Of a DNA stretch of 64,000 nt, positions 1 to 13,430 are shown piece after piece (within the stretch, counting starts at the first letter, position 1; each line of letters opens with the position of its first letter). The notes under the pieces are model-generated. The model did not search any database, had not been told where the DNA came from, and was given only the letters and a program-made list of their open reading frames with translations. The position numbers and the translations under genes were made by a program. The stretch comes from Leptospira stimsonii (lineage in GTDB: Bacteria; Spirochaetota; Leptospiria; Leptospirales; Leptospiraceae), in the NCBI RefSeq assembly GCF_003545885.1, contig NZ_QHCT01000002.1:186001-250000 (forward strand), written 5' to 3'.

Positions 1-275
1 ACGAGATCCGGTTCGAATTCTTTGATGATTCTTTTGATCTTACTCGGAGAAGGTAGGACCACCTTGATATCCGGATAACTCGGAAGATAACCGCTTCGAA
101 ATCTCTCGATTCGAATCGAATCGCCGATATGATCAAAGTCCCCTTCCCCGTACCGAGGACAACAGATCATAAAGGTATGTCCCCGTTTTGCCAGAAGCTC
201 CGCAAAATTTTTCATGGAAATGGCGACACCGTCCACTTTGGGAAGAAAGGTATCGGAAAAATAAAGAATTCTCAT
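1..275 (-). CDS. Glycosyltransferase family 4 protein, N-terminal part (runs off the window)
   Basis: Only the first 91 codons are inside the window; the gene continues beyond base 1. The protein begins [18 protein letters not shown], the typical start of a GT4 (GT-B fold) glycosyltransferase, with the glycine/serine-containing acceptor loop after the first beta strand and a following helix ([13 protein letters not shown]). A GGAG-type ribosome-binding site sits about 7 bases before the ATG. GT4 enzymes move a sugar from an NDP- or GDP-sugar to a lipid or glycan; the substrate cannot be told here. It is divergent from an O-antigen ligase, so a role in surface glycan or glycolipid synthesis is a reasonable inference. 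Confidence 0.8.
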   Translation of the reverse strand, partial: MRILYFSDTFLPKVDGVAISMKNFAELLAKRGHTFMICCPRYGEGDFDHIGDSIRIERFRSGYLPSYPDIKVVLPSPSKIKRIIKEFEPDL

Positions 276-375
276 CAAAGATCTCCTAAAATCACGGGCT
301 TTACCGGAATCCTCTGTATCAATCGATCGAAAGAAATTATCGAATTTACAATTCCCAGCTTACAGAAAACCTGGG

Positions 376-1709
<1,334 letters not shown>

Positions 1710-1722
<13 letters not shown>

Positions 1723-3488
1723 CAATAAGAATCAAACTGCCTTCTTTTTTCTACCGCAACCTCTTCTTCTCTACGTTTTTGAATCGTCAATTCACTCTTC
1801 CGAAAGGAAATCATTTCGTTTATCAATTCCATATATTCCGTCCCTCGTTTTGTTCTTTCATGAAAACAAAACGATTGGATTTCGGATTCAAATTCCAAAA
1901 AGATCATCCCTTCGCTCGGCAAAGAAGGAATGTTGAAAAAATCTCCGTTTCGATTCCATATAATCGGATTCGGACCGGAACCTTTTTGATACAAAAGAAC
2001 CCGAAGCGGAATTCCGATCTCGGAAAGTGAGTGCGGTAACATGAGAGTTCCGGAATTTGTAGAAAAGAAATCCGGGAGAAAAAGAAATACCGGCTTTACG
2101 GAAAAATCAGGCTGATCGTTGCGAATGATTTTGCGATCTTGGAGAAGATTTCCCTTCTTGTTCCAAAGCCTCGCTTGTAACCGGAAATCTTTGGTTTTTA
2201 CGGGATGGTTTGTCCTCCTTCCGGTATAACCGCTACTAACGGAGGAAAAATCGCTCACAACTTTACAACGTTCTCCCGGATCGAAATCATATTCTAAAAT
2301 AAACCGAAAAAACGAAAGACCGGAATCGAGATAAAAAGATTCTTCCGTTTCAAGACGTTCTCTACAAAGAGTTTGTTCGATTCCGTTGGGAAGTAAATCT
2401 TCCGAAATACCAAAGTGAATCCCATACACAACTTCCTCCTTTTTCGGAAACGAAACCGGGATGGAAATTCCGGATTGGAACACACGAAGCCATTCCTTTT
2501 TGTATTCTTGAAGCAAATAGGAATCTTTTGTTCTAAATAGGATTTCCCGATTGTTATCCCTTGCGCTCACCGAAAAATTATACGAACCGCTCAAAAGCGT
2601 AGAATCATCCAATATCATGGTTTTATGATGGAGCAAACCTCCTTTTCCAAAGGAATCCACGGAAATAGTTTCATCATTTCCATCTCCGAGAATCCTCGAA
2701 CCGGGAGAAACCCAAACATCGGCGAGATAGTTTCCTTCTTCATCTACGGGCGCGTCGTAAACACCCTGTACGATCACACCGTTTCGATCCGCGAGCGCCA
2801 ATCGAGAACTCAAGACCGAATCAAAATGGTCGAAGATCAAATAATGAATCGAAGTGTTTGCTCGATCGATTTCTCTTAACAAAAGATTCTGGATCAATCG
2901 TCCCTTTTCCGGAGCGATGTAAAAAAGGAATGGAGGAATTTCAAGAGCGTTGATTCCCGGATCTTCTTCCAAAAAAGAATAAAAATTTTCCACCTCCGAT
3001 TCAAAAAGATCGAACCGAACGTAACCGTTGAGATCGTTTTCCAAACCGTACCAAGTGAAATTACCGGATCCGAGAAAAACCTTCTTACGATCCACGATTA
3101 GGATTTTTGAATGTTGTAGCCCGGAACGTTCCCATCTTCGAAAAAGACCGAGACCTACCAATTCGCTCGCATATTCTTTTTCCGGATCGGCGACAATTTG
3201 TATTTTCACTCCTCGTTTTCGAGCGCGTTGTAAGGCGTCTAAAATCTCGCTATCATCGAACGAATAGATCCAAAGATCAATGGAATGTTTCGACTCTTCG
3301 ATCAGAGCAAGAATTTGATCTCGAACGTTCCGCCGTTTCGAATCCGGAGTGTAACGACCAGGAAACGAAAAATAAGCATCTATGTTTCGGGTAAGAGCCT
3401 GCTCAATCCAAAACAAATTTCTTTCTTCCTCATGCGAACAATGACCGAGAAAAAGAACCGTCCATAGGAAACGTAGAATCTTTTTCAT
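1710..3488 (-). CDS. Phospholipase D-fold lipoprotein with two HKD motifs
   Basis: 592 residues from the chosen ATG, which overlaps the upstream stop as ATGA; an in-frame extension to 3569 would lie inside that gene and was not used. The N-terminus [17 protein letters not shown] is a lipoprotein signal with Cys17 as likely lipidation site. Two complete PLD catalytic motifs are visible: HSKILIVD plus GSGNF (about residues 126-144) and HHKTMILD plus GSYNF (about 287-305). So the single chain can form a whole active site. The roughly 270 residues after the second motif match nothing I recognise. PLD-fold enzymes act on phospholipids or nucleic acids; substrate is open. It is the last gene of a three-gene envelope operon and probably works at the cell surface or periplasm. 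Confidence 0.85.
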
Positions 3489-4897
3489 AAGATCACTCCG
3501 GATTGAATTTGAAAAAAGACTTCTCTTTGAGCGGTCTCTGGATCGCTCTTCCAACCACCTACGCTCCATTTAAAAAAAGAAAGAGGCACGTTCTCGTCCT
3601 CCGTGGGGATATAAAGAGTCGATTGCAAAAGGGCTTCTCGAAAATATCCGTTTTGAAAAGAATCCCGCGAACAAGTTAAGTTTCCGGACGTACCGGAATC
3701 TTCTCGAAGATAAAAATAGGAAGCGAGATAAAGTCGAAAACGAATTCGAGATTCCTTATATTCGATATTGATCCCGGACCAAGCGGATTGCCTTTTTCCG
3801 CTTTGTAGCGTGAATTGTTTTTCTAAACCGCGGTCGGTGACCCAAGCAGACGGATAAAAATCCAAACTCTGATTGGTCGAGAACACTGGAGATGGATTGG
3901 ATCCAATTCCAACAAAACCCAATTCTAAAATTTCCCCGTTTTCCTTTCTTCGATCTCGATCGGGAAGAAATCCGAATAACTCCGCTTTCCAGAGTACATT
4001 GTCAAAACCAAAAGAAAGAAGAATCGCTTCCCCCGTGATCGGAAGGGTCGCCGCATTTCGAATTCGGTTCCAACCCGTTTTATCCTGACCCCTTGCTAGA
4101 ATCCCTGTTAAGGACGAAGAAAAACCTTTCCATTTCCAATGTATATCCAAGGTAGAATGTGTAAGATAATCCCGATCTCCCGAAGATTGGTAGTTCGTGG
4201 AAAGGTCGTTTCCGTATCTTCCCCAGTTCTCAAAGTTCAAGTACTGAAAACGAAATCCGAATTCTAAAAAGGAAATTTCGTAGCGGTAACTCAAACCCCC
4301 TCGATAGCGATTTCTAAATTCATCCGGTACCACGAGAGTCGCCGGCAAATCCTGATTGCCAAAAGACTGGGATCGTTTTGTTAAAAGAATCGTATCTCGA
4401 AAGCCGACCTTTTCAAAAAGTTTGTATCCGGAGTAATAGTCAAAGAGATCCACACGAAGTTTTCCCTTTTGTCTAAAATCGGCTCTCACAACGATTCCGT
4501 CCGTGCCATCGGCCCAATCTCGAAAGGAAGATTGTTTTCCGTCCTCGGAAATTCTTCCTAAGGCGAGGGAAAGTTTAGAATTCTTCCATTCCAGGAAAAA
4601 ATCCCTTCCTGCGTAAAAGTGAAATTTCGAATCGGAAGAGAGAAATCCGTCCGCTTGGATTCTCAAAAGAAAAAGCTTCGAAGAATAATTTTGATCCAGA
4701 CTTCCGTGAAACATGGATTCGTTGATTCTCAATTCCTTATAGAATTTTTCGTTCGGCCGTTCCGAGGAAGTTTGGACTTCTTGTCCGGATCCGAGTCCCC
4801 AACCGAACCAGGAAATCTTTTTCCAACCGGAAGGTTTCCCGTCCGCGAGGATCGGAAAACCTATAATAAAAAAAGAATATAAAAAGATTCGTCTCAT
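3485..4897 (-). CDS. Probable outer-membrane beta-barrel protein, function unknown
   Basis: 470 residues. It starts with a cleavable signal peptide (MRRIFLYSFFIIGFPILADG, cut near the Ala-Asp-Gly) and then shows long runs of alternating polar/hydrophobic and aromatic residues, such as SKFHFYAGRDFFLEWKN, SKLSLALGRI and SYRYEISFLEFGFRFQYLN, as expected of a porin-like barrel. The chain ends in [10 protein letters not shown] rather than a classical terminal Phe. It overlaps both neighbours by ATGA, so it is translated coupled to the large lipoprotein before it and the PLD-fold lipoprotein after it. I recognise no family. A barrel between two lipoproteins suggests an outer-membrane complex, but that is inference. 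Confidence 0.7.
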   Translation of the reverse strand: MRRIFLYSFFIIGFPILADGKPSGWKKISWFGWGLGSGQEVQTSSERPNEKFYKELRINESMFHGSLDQNYSSKLFLLRIQADGFLSSDSKFHFYAGRDFFLEWKNSKLSLALGRISEDGKQSSFRDWADGTDGIVVRADFRQKGKLRVDLFDYYSGYKLFEKVGFRDTILLTKRSQSFGNQDLPATLVVPDEFRNRYRGGLSYRYEISFLEFGFRFQYLNFENWGRYGNDLSTNYQSSGDRDYLTHSTLDIHWKWKGFSSSLTGILARGQDKTGWNRIRNAATLPITGEAILLSFGFDNVLWKAELFGFLPDRDRRKENGEILELGFVGIGSNPSPVFSTNQSLDFYPSAWVTDRGLEKQFTLQSGKRQSAWSGINIEYKESRIRFRLYLASYFYLREDSGTSGNLTCSRDSFQNGYFREALLQSTLYIPTEDENVPLSFFKWSVGGWKSDPETAQREVFFQIQSGVIL

Positions 4898-7800
4898 GGA
4901 AGATCCTTCTTTTTGATTTCATAATCCGAAAGAGAATCCCCGGAACGATTGGTTCGAAGCAAGATAAGATCCCCGAGCTCCGTATCCAATGCGAACGGAA
5001 ACGGAGAATACTGATTCCCGTAACTATGGAGATGAACCGGTGCTTGTTGAACATATTGAAATAGATCCAAACCTTCGTTTTTCCCGATTCCGTTTCCGAT
5101 GGTCGTCGTTTTTTCGATGGTAAAAATCTTTCGATACGATTCGCCGAGAAACGGAACGGATTCGTTTTTAAAATTGGGAGAAAGAATATAACCGCATTCT
5201 CCCGGATTCAAAAATCGATCGTTAAAAATCCAACCGTTTGGATCGGGATTCCCTGTTTCCCAACCGATCGGATGGGAAGTACCAAAACGAAACGAGTATT
5301 CCACAAGGCGATCCGAAGCGGAGCTGTCCCGAATTTCAAGACTTCGTACATCGACGGAATCCTTTCCACGATTGCAGATCAAAACCCATTCGTTTGTGGA
5401 AAGAACCGGACTCGGATAAATTGCGGAAATCAGAATCGAAGGGTCGCCCGGAATTTGAATCAGTCCGTCCCCGCCCGACGGAATCAAATAGACCAAGGAA
5501 CCTTTTGGAATATTCCAGGATTCGAATATACTATATCTCAATTCTATCCAAAGATTATAAAATTCAGTCGTAAATCGACTCTGAGAGAAGTTTGGCTGGA
5601 ACGTGAGAACCTGGATTTCACTCGTCCTGATGCCCGCAGAATTGGGCAGATTCCAACTCAAAAGCGGATTGAAAAAATCATCCGAAGAGGACGACTCTTT
5701 CCAAAGAAACGGAAGAGTTCGGTTCGCAAGACTCGGGCTCGCCTCGGTCTGAGAGCAGTTCTCCTTTCGTTCCTCGGAATCGGAAAACGCACTGTTTTTC
5801 CAAACCACGGAACCTCCGAGGGTTCGAAACTTGGACGCGGATCTTCGGGCCTTTTGAGATGTAGAATTCAGACCCGGTCCCTGCGAAGTCCAAACAAAAG
5901 TGTCTAATACCGAGTTTCCGTCCAAAGACAGAATTCGCATTTCTCCGGAGGAACCGAGAGAAAGCTCCGGTAAAATCCAAGGTTTCATATTTGGAAAACA
6001 AACAAGTCGAGAGGAAGAAAAAACGGTCTTCCCCGCTTCCAATGGGATGAGAAATCGATACTCCTTTGTTCCCGAATGAATCTCCAGAATTCCGGAAGTC
6101 GGTAGGATAGAATCGAGTTCCACAAATCGATCCCCACTGATTGGAGTGGAACCATCATACGAACCCATCCAAGAGATTTCGGAAAGTTCCCCTTTCCGAT
6201 TCTCAACCGAAGAATCCCAATTCGATTTAGAACCCGGATTCATCGCGTGCAAGTCACGAATCGATGAGATGAGAGTTTCCGAACTTTCTATCGGATGCGG
6301 AATCCAACGTCCATTCCGAAACAAGAGGGAAAGAAGCTGACCGTTTTCTTTTTTAAGGATAGGAATCTCCTTTGTCTCCCGCGAAAGAAGAATTTCCCGA
6401 GGAACAAACCGATCTTTCAATAAAATGTTTCCTCCGAATTTGGAATCGGAAAGATCCGCAAGAGAAAGCCGGATCGGTTTTCCCATCCAGTCCCGCGTTC
6501 CCAGAGTCAAAATTTCATTCGGTTTCAGAAGACCGGAATCCAACCAAATTGGGTATTCCGTTTCACCTAAAAACACGGAAAGAGCGTTCGGATTACAGTT
6601 TCCTTTTCCTGAATATTCTAAATCGATAAACTTGTGATTTTGATCTATTTTATCCTTTAGAAAAAGTCCCGTAAAGTTCACTTCTTCCAATTGAAACTCT
6701 TCGATTCTACAAAAGGAGGAATCCTCCAAATCGTTCCCTTTCACGTCGAATCCGGGACTCATACAAAGTCGATCGGATATCTCGAACAATCCTTCCTTTT
6801 TGCAAAGGGAATACTGATTCCCGAAAGAGGAATAAAATCGCTCTCCTACTTGAAAGTCACTTTCGCGATTGAAAACAGAAACTTGTTTGGTGCGTGTTTT
6901 TAAAAACCATTCTCCTTTTTTCTTAAGTTCAACCCAGGGAAAACCCGAAATCTCGTTTCCAGGAAGAAGACTTCCGGATTCGATCCGGAGTATCGTTTCT
7001 CCGGGAAGTAAGAATTCCTTTCCTTTTTGTATCGAATACGGTTTCGCGTTGAGTTCCAGATTCAAATCCTGAAAACAAATCGTTTCCAAAGTAGAATTTC
7101 GAAATTCCAAAAATCTTCCCGTTGAAGAACCCACGCCGCCGAAGACTTCGGATAACTCCGGAATTCCATCCTTACAACGCGAAACGACTTCTGAATTTTT
7201 TCTTCGTATCTCCGAAATAAAATCGGAAAGGATAGATACGTTACCCGGAATCTCAAGAACCAGACTATTGAGTGCCCGAATTCTGTTTTTTGGATGAAAG
7301 ACGATTTTCATCCTCTGAGAACTCGCAAAGATGCTAAACCCTACGAACGCATTCGGAGAGTGTGGACGAATCGAAGAATCTTCCGAGAAAACGGAGACGA
7401 GATTCGTGTTTGGAAACGATACCTTCTTTAACGTTTTATCCAGACTCGGATCCCCGGAAAGGATCAGCCAATCCTCGTCGCAGTCGGAAAGAAGATCGCG
7501 AATCAGCTCCACTTTCAGCTTGCCCGTCCCGAGTTCGGAAAAAGACCATTCTTCCGATTCCGTACGACCTTCCGGATTCTCATTCCAGAATGTAAGAATA
7601 TTCTGAATTTCTAAATCGATTTCTCCTTTTGGATCCGGAAAACAAACCGAAAGACCGAATGCCAATTCCGCTCCCGCGAAAAGACAAGCGCTTGCGTCGT
7701 TGGATCGAAGTTTCACGGTCGGATTCTGCCATTCCTTCCGAACCGATTCCGGGATTTCCGATTCCGCCAAAATACCCGGTTCGTAGACGAGTCTAAATTC

Positions 7801-7905
7801 CCCCGGTCGAGTGATCGGCAAAAGAAAGCTCGAACTCCCCTTTCCAGGACAGGATGCAAAATGAATCAGAGACAATAAAGTCGTGAAGATGAATTTGAAT
7901 TTCAT
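4894..7905 (-). CDS. Large lipoprotein with lamin-tail-like (LTD-type) segments
   Basis: 1003 residues, first gene of a three-gene envelope operon. The signal MKFKFIFTTLLSLIHFASC gives a lipobox-like end with Cys19. Two parts resemble lamin-tail (LTD) beta-sandwich repeats of secreted bacterial proteins: around residues 250-330 (RFLEFRNSTLETICFQDLNLEL) and around 830-930 (EWVLICNRGKDSVDVRSLEI, then a region ending NPGECGYIL). Both have the 'element of an edge, then LNPGE/LLPGE' layout typical of LTD. The LTD call is by eye and uncertain. It likely binds or scaffolds at the cell surface. Its GGAGGG ribosome-binding site is paired inside a perfect 9-bp inverted repeat (7908-7953), so translation of the whole operon may be controlled by RNA folding. 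It follows uvrC with a 61-base gap. Confidence 0.7.
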   Translation of the reverse strand: MKFKFIFTTLLSLIHFASCPGKGSSSFLLPITRPGEFRLVYEPGILAESEIPESVRKEWQNPTVKLRSNDASACLFAGAELAFGLSVCFPDPKGEIDLEIQNILTFWNENPEGRTESEEWSFSELGTGKLKVELIRDLLSDCDEDWLILSGDPSLDKTLKKVSFPNTNLVSVFSEDSSIRPHSPNAFVGFSIFASSQRMKIVFHPKNRIRALNSLVLEIPGNVSILSDFISEIRRKNSEVVSRCKDGIPELSEVFGGVGSSTGRFLEFRNSTLETICFQDLNLELNAKPYSIQKGKEFLLPGETILRIESGSLLPGNEISGFPWVELKKKGEWFLKTRTKQVSVFNRESDFQVGERFYSSFGNQYSLCKKEGLFEISDRLCMSPGFDVKGNDLEDSSFCRIEEFQLEEVNFTGLFLKDKIDQNHKFIDLEYSGKGNCNPNALSVFLGETEYPIWLDSGLLKPNEILTLGTRDWMGKPIRLSLADLSDSKFGGNILLKDRFVPREILLSRETKEIPILKKENGQLLSLLFRNGRWIPHPIESSETLISSIRDLHAMNPGSKSNWDSSVENRKGELSEISWMGSYDGSTPISGDRFVELDSILPTSGILEIHSGTKEYRFLIPLEAGKTVFSSSRLVCFPNMKPWILPELSLGSSGEMRILSLDGNSVLDTFVWTSQGPGLNSTSQKARRSASKFRTLGGSVVWKNSAFSDSEERKENCSQTEASPSLANRTLPFLWKESSSSDDFFNPLLSWNLPNSAGIRTSEIQVLTFQPNFSQSRFTTEFYNLWIELRYSIFESWNIPKGSLVYLIPSGGDGLIQIPGDPSILISAIYPSPVLSTNEWVLICNRGKDSVDVRSLEIRDSSASDRLVEYSFRFGTSHPIGWETGNPDPNGWIFNDRFLNPGECGYILSPNFKNESVPFLGESYRKIFTIEKTTTIGNGIGKNEGLDLFQYVQQAPVHLHSYGNQYSPFPFALDTELGDLILLRTNRSGDSLSDYEIKKKDLP

Positions 7906-7907
7906 AT

Positions 7908-7953
7908 TTCCCTCCGTTGGAAACGGTTCCGGGAAACGTTGGAGCGGAGGGAA
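7908..7953 (-). promoter_or_regulatory. Inverted repeat that buries the ribosome-binding site of the envelope operon
   Basis: Reading the minus strand, TTCCCTCCG (7953-7945) and CGGAGGGAA (7916-7908) are perfect 9-base complements separated by 28 bases. The 3' arm contains the GGAGGG ribosome-binding site, five bases from the ATG at 7905. Inside the loop AACG and CGTT can add a second short stem, and CGTTTCC occurs twice. No T-run follows on the minus strand, so it is not a simple uvrC terminator; on the plus strand a T-rich tail does follow the stem. A translation switch (for example an RNA thermometer) is inference. Confidence 0.6.
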
Positions 7954-7966
7954 TTTTAGATTTTTT

Positions 7967-9796
<1,830 letters not shown>

Positions 9797-9823
9797 GTTG
9801 CGTATTCATTAGACTTTTAGAAT

Positions 9824-10264
9824 TTAGTCTTGGGTTTCTTCGGGGACTTCTTCTTCAAAAGTTCCTTCGACAATCGGAAGAATGGAAGAAGAATTTTGTC
9901 CTTTTCTGGAATACTTCTCTTTCTTTCGTTTTGCATCCTTTTGTTTGTTTCGTATCGCTTTTTTTTGAACGTCGGAAATCGTAGAACTCGACTTTTGTCT
10001 TTGTTCTAAAATTTTCTCGCAAAGAATGGCTCGGGCCTTATAACGATTGAGTCCTTGGGTTCTATAAAGAGAACATTTGATTTCGATTCCACTCGGCTTG
10101 TGTTTGAGATGAACGGCCGTGGAAACCTTGTTTACGTTCTGACCACCCTTTCCACCGCTTCTTGTAAAACTTTCTTCCAGATCCGATTCTTTGATCTGAA
10201 GAGTCTCCATGAGTTCGGAGAGTTTGTGTTCTTTTTCTACGGAAACGGGAAATCGGGGAGCCAT
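9824..10264 (-). CDS. Peptide chain release factor-like protein (GGQ domain only)
   Basis: 146 residues. The GGQ motif that triggers peptidyl-tRNA hydrolysis is present as [12 protein letters not shown] (about residues 37-48), followed by the usual [14 protein letters not shown] strand. There is no codon-recognition domain (no PxT or SPF region), and the chain ends in a highly basic tail ([19 protein letters not shown]), the layout of ArfB/YaeJ-type rescue factors that free ribosomes stalled at the end of broken mRNA. It differs enough that I would not name it arfB. It lies 8 bases after the thioesterase gene and 27 bases before uvrC. Confidence 0.85.
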   Translation of the reverse strand: MAPRFPVSVEKEHKLSELMETLQIKESDLEESFTRSGGKGGQNVNKVSTAVHLKHKPSGIEIKCSLYRTQGLNRYKARAILCEKILEQRQKSSSTISDVQKKAIRNKQKDAKRKKEKYSRKGQNSSSILPIVEGTFEEEVPEETQD

Positions 10265-10272
10265 AAAAATGA

Positions 10273-10695
10273 TTACTTTAAATCCTGAAGTTCAAAATGA
10301 TCTCGGAAATAAGGAAACGGTCTTCCGTTTTCATCTAAGCAGACGTAGGTGATCTTACAGTCGATGATCTCTTTCAATTCTTTCCGACTCTGGCTTTTAC
10401 CGATCGAAGTATTTCGGATCGTGATCGAACTGTTTCCAACCTTATCGATCTTGGAGAAAATTTGAATGATATCCCCCAGAAGTCCGGGACTTTTGAAAAC
10501 GACGTCCGCCATACTCACGGTGACGATATTCGAATAACGGATCTTCTCCATGACGAACATCGCACAACCTTCGTCGATCCAAGCGAGCATCTGTCCGCCA
10601 AAAAGAAATCCGTGTTGGTTGAGATCCCGGGACATCACGATATGTTGCGTCGCGAGTTCCATTCCTTCTAACTTTTGATCGATAAATACTTCCAT
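10273..10695 (-). CDS. Acyl-CoA thioesterase, hotdog fold (YciA-like)
   Basis: 140 residues from [11 protein letters not shown], chosen because this ATG sits 5 bases after the nth stop; earlier in-frame starts lie inside nth. The hotdog signature is clear: [22 protein letters not shown] (here only partly quoted: [15 protein letters not shown]) with the catalytic Asp in WIDEG, then [19 protein letters not shown]. The family hydrolyses acyl-CoA thioesters in the cytoplasm and resembles YciA/acyl-CoA thioester hydrolases of about 130-160 residues. Chain-length preference cannot be read from sequence. It is inside a same-strand group of translation and DNA-repair genes with no obvious functional link. 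Confidence 0.85.
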   Translation of the reverse strand: MEVFIDQKLEGMELATQHIVMSRDLNQHGFLFGGQMLAWIDEGCAMFVMEKIRYSNIVTVSMADVVFKSPGLLGDIIQIFSKIDKVGNSSITIRNTSIGKSQSRKELKEIIDCKITYVCLDENGRPFPYFRDHFELQDLK

Positions 10696-11346
10696 ATATT
10701 TTAAGCTCCGTTGACAAACGTAGACGAGGGACATTCCTTTTTCAGAATACATTCTTCGCAAAATCTGCGATGCGCCTTACAACTCTTTCTTCCGAGGAAG
10801 ATCAAATACAAGGATATATCTTTCCAATATTTTTTGGGAAGAAGATTCATAAGATCTTTTTCGACCTGTACGGGATCGCTCTTTGTCGTAAGTCCCAAAA
10901 CCTTTGCGATTCGATTGACGTGTGTATCGACTACGATTCCTTCCACAAGTCCGTGCACCTCGGATAAGACCACGTTTGCGGTCTTTCTTCCAAAACCCGG
11001 AAGTGAGATCAACTCTGCGATCGTGTTCGGAATCTTTCCCTGGAAGTCGTTTAACAATGTACGGGCAAAACCCTGAATCGACTTGGCCTTATTGTGATAA
11101 AAGCCCGTGGAGAAGATCAGTTTTTCGATGTCGAGAATATCCCCGTTGGCAAAGGATTCTAATGTGGGAAATGCTTTGAAAAGAGCCGGTGTGACTTGGT
11201 TTACGCGTTCATCCGTGCACTGAGCGCTGAGAATGACGGCAATTGCCAGTTCGTAGTCTTTTTGAAAATGGAGAGGTGTTGCGACTTCCCCGAATTCCTT
11301 TCTTAAAAGAGAAAAGACTCGGGAAAACCACTTGAGGAACGAAGAG

Positions 11347-11641
<295 letters not shown>

Positions 11642-11661
11642 TAATCGATTGGAGCCTTTCT

Positions 11662-11694
<33 letters not shown>

Positions 11695-11726
11695 AGGAGG
11701 ATTTTGGATGACTTTTTTCTTTTTGA

Positions 11727-12821
11727 GTGGAGAATCTTGGAGCTTTTAAAAAGCTTTCCAAAGCAACCTTCGAACTCATGTTCCGCCTCGCTTTTACAAA
11801 ATTTCAACTCTGGATCGATCGAATCTGGAATGTAACGATCCTCCCGTTTTTTCAGAGTAAGGGTATCCTCGCCGAGCACAGACTTCAACCGATCCTGACT
11901 GAAGAATACAAAAGGGAACAAATTGTAAACGGGAAGGATTTACAAAATCTTTTATATCAAACTCATCTCTTCCAAGAGAACGGAATTCCTCCTCAATTTC
12001 AAACGAACTTGGAAGTAAAGAGCGCGTCCTTTGCCGGCGGAAAACAAAAAATCGAAGTGAGCGAAACGTTACGGAGCGGCTTTTCCAACCAAACCAAATT
12101 CTTATTCTGGAAATGGTTGCGAAACGGACTTCATTTTTTAAACGGAAAACCTTGGAATAAACGTTTCACAACGGAAGAAACCGATTCCACGTTAGGCGCC
12201 ACGAACCCGGATCTACTCAGTACCGCATCCCCAAAACCATATCGTCTTTATTTGCATTCTCTGATCCAATGGGAAGAACTCTTCCCTTGGGAAGAATGGA
12301 AAGAGAAACTTCCCGTGTCTTGGATTCCTTTCGGAAGTAGAAAAAAAATCAAACTTCGGTTCGTTGCGGCAAGAGCCGAATCTTTTTCGAAACAAGAATT
12401 CTATGAAGAATCCTATTCTCCCGAACTCGGTTTTTGCGACGTCTACGCCTTGGGTTATCTTCGGGAAACTTCCGATAAAAATGTGGACTTAGAACAACCG
12501 GAATCGTATTATCTCGGCACCTTCCTTCCCTCCAAATTGGAACGGAAAAATTTGCCCCTATGGTTGAAGGAACGTACGTTGCTTCCCGATCCGTTTCAAT
12601 GGAAAAGTTCCTCCAAAGAACAGACCTTCAAAATCTTTCAGAAAGAAATCCGTTTTCGAATTCAAATGGAAGAGTTCGAGCCGTTCGTTTCGGATTTTAT
12701 TCAAACTGGCGGAAAACAATTTTCTTTGACGGGTTCACACCTTCGCGCGCGATTCTACCAAAGAGCGATCTTTACGTATCATCCGATTCAACTCCTAAAT
12801 CGGGTCTTTCGTAATTTTTGA
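11727..12821 (+). CDS. Hypothetical protein, 364 residues
   Basis: I do not recognise the family. The open frame begins at a GTG (11727); the first ATG is 11778, and neither has a clear ribosome-binding site. The protein is rich in aromatic and charged residues, with no signal peptide and no clear membrane segment, so a cytoplasmic location is likely. Segments such as FLFWKWLRNGLHFLNG and RIQMEEFEPFVSDFIQ suggest a folded globular protein. Curiously, a perfect TAAGGAGG (11693-11700) precedes a different ATG at 11708, which opens a 13-codon frame that closes at 11749, overlapping the GTG. The gene is divergent from rpmB and followed 39 bases later by a lipoprotein gene. Confidence 0.55.
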   Translation: MENLGAFKKLSKATFELMFRLAFTKFQLWIDRIWNVTILPFFQSKGILAEHRLQPILTEEYKREQIVNGKDLQNLLYQTHLFQENGIPPQFQTNLEVKSASFAGGKQKIEVSETLRSGFSNQTKFLFWKWLRNGLHFLNGKPWNKRFTTEETDSTLGATNPDLLSTASPKPYRLYLHSLIQWEELFPWEEWKEKLPVSWIPFGSRKKIKLRFVAARAESFSKQEFYEESYSPELGFCDVYALGYLRETSDKNVDLEQPESYYLGTFLPSKLERKNLPLWLKERTLLPDPFQWKSSSKEQTFKIFQKEIRFRIQMEEFEPFVSDFIQTGGKQFSLTGSHLRARFYQRAIFTYHPIQLLNRVFRNF

Positions 12822-12860
12822 TTTCGTATATTCAAAAGAACGAATATTCTCCTGAGAAGT

Positions 12861-13391
12861 ATGAATAAAAATAAGAACAGACTCTTATTCGTTTGGATCA
12901 GTGTAATCATTTCCATTTCCTGTTTGGTTCAAAGACAGAATGCGGACGAATCTCGCTGGGCCAGGGAAAACGTGGAACTATTCCCGTTCCTTTCCGATTC
13001 GGAAGTCGATTCCATCGTAGGCGATCGAACGATTCGACTCTTTGACATTTCGCACGGGAATCAAATCGTCTTCTTTTCGTTAGATGGCCGGACGTTTCTT
13101 TGGTATCCGGGTCAAACAACAGTGATGCACGGTTATTGGAAGGTGATCAAAAACCGACTTCTTTGCCTTTACTATACCGATCAAATTCTTCCCTCGACGA
13201 CGGAACCGAACGACGACTGGGACTGCATTCCTCTTCATTTATATAAATCGAATATTCGAGAATCCGCAACCGGAAATCGGTATGATCTCACCTGGAACGG
13301 CAAATCACCGCTTATCCTTCTTCGATATCCGGAAACGAATTTTGATCTCATACAAAAAGAAGTTTCCAAGAAAAGCCTTACAATAGAATAA
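12861..13391 (+). CDS. Hypothetical lipoprotein, 176 residues
   Basis: The N-terminus MNKNKNRLLFVWISVIISISC is a short positively charged and hydrophobic signal ending in a Leptospira-style lipobox (ISIS-C), so a lipid-anchored envelope protein is likely. The rest (residues 22-176) contains a predicted beta-rich body with GNQIVFFSLDGRTFLWYPG and HGYWKVIKNRLLCLYY, where strand-turn-strand repeats suggest a lipocalin- or calycin-like barrel; this is a weak structural guess. No family recognised. It starts a run of three small exported proteins on the plus strand, followed by the tandem Cys-rich pair 39 bases later. Confidence 0.6.
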   Translation: MNKNKNRLLFVWISVIISISCLVQRQNADESRWARENVELFPFLSDSEVDSIVGDRTIRLFDISHGNQIVFFSLDGRTFLWYPGQTTVMHGYWKVIKNRLLCLYYTDQILPSTTEPNDDWDCIPLHLYKSNIRESATGNRYDLTWNGKSPLILLRYPETNFDLIQKEVSKKSLTIE

Positions 13392-13430
13392 AGTTGTAAA
13401 TTGTTCCCTTCCTTTCAAAGTAAGTGTAGA

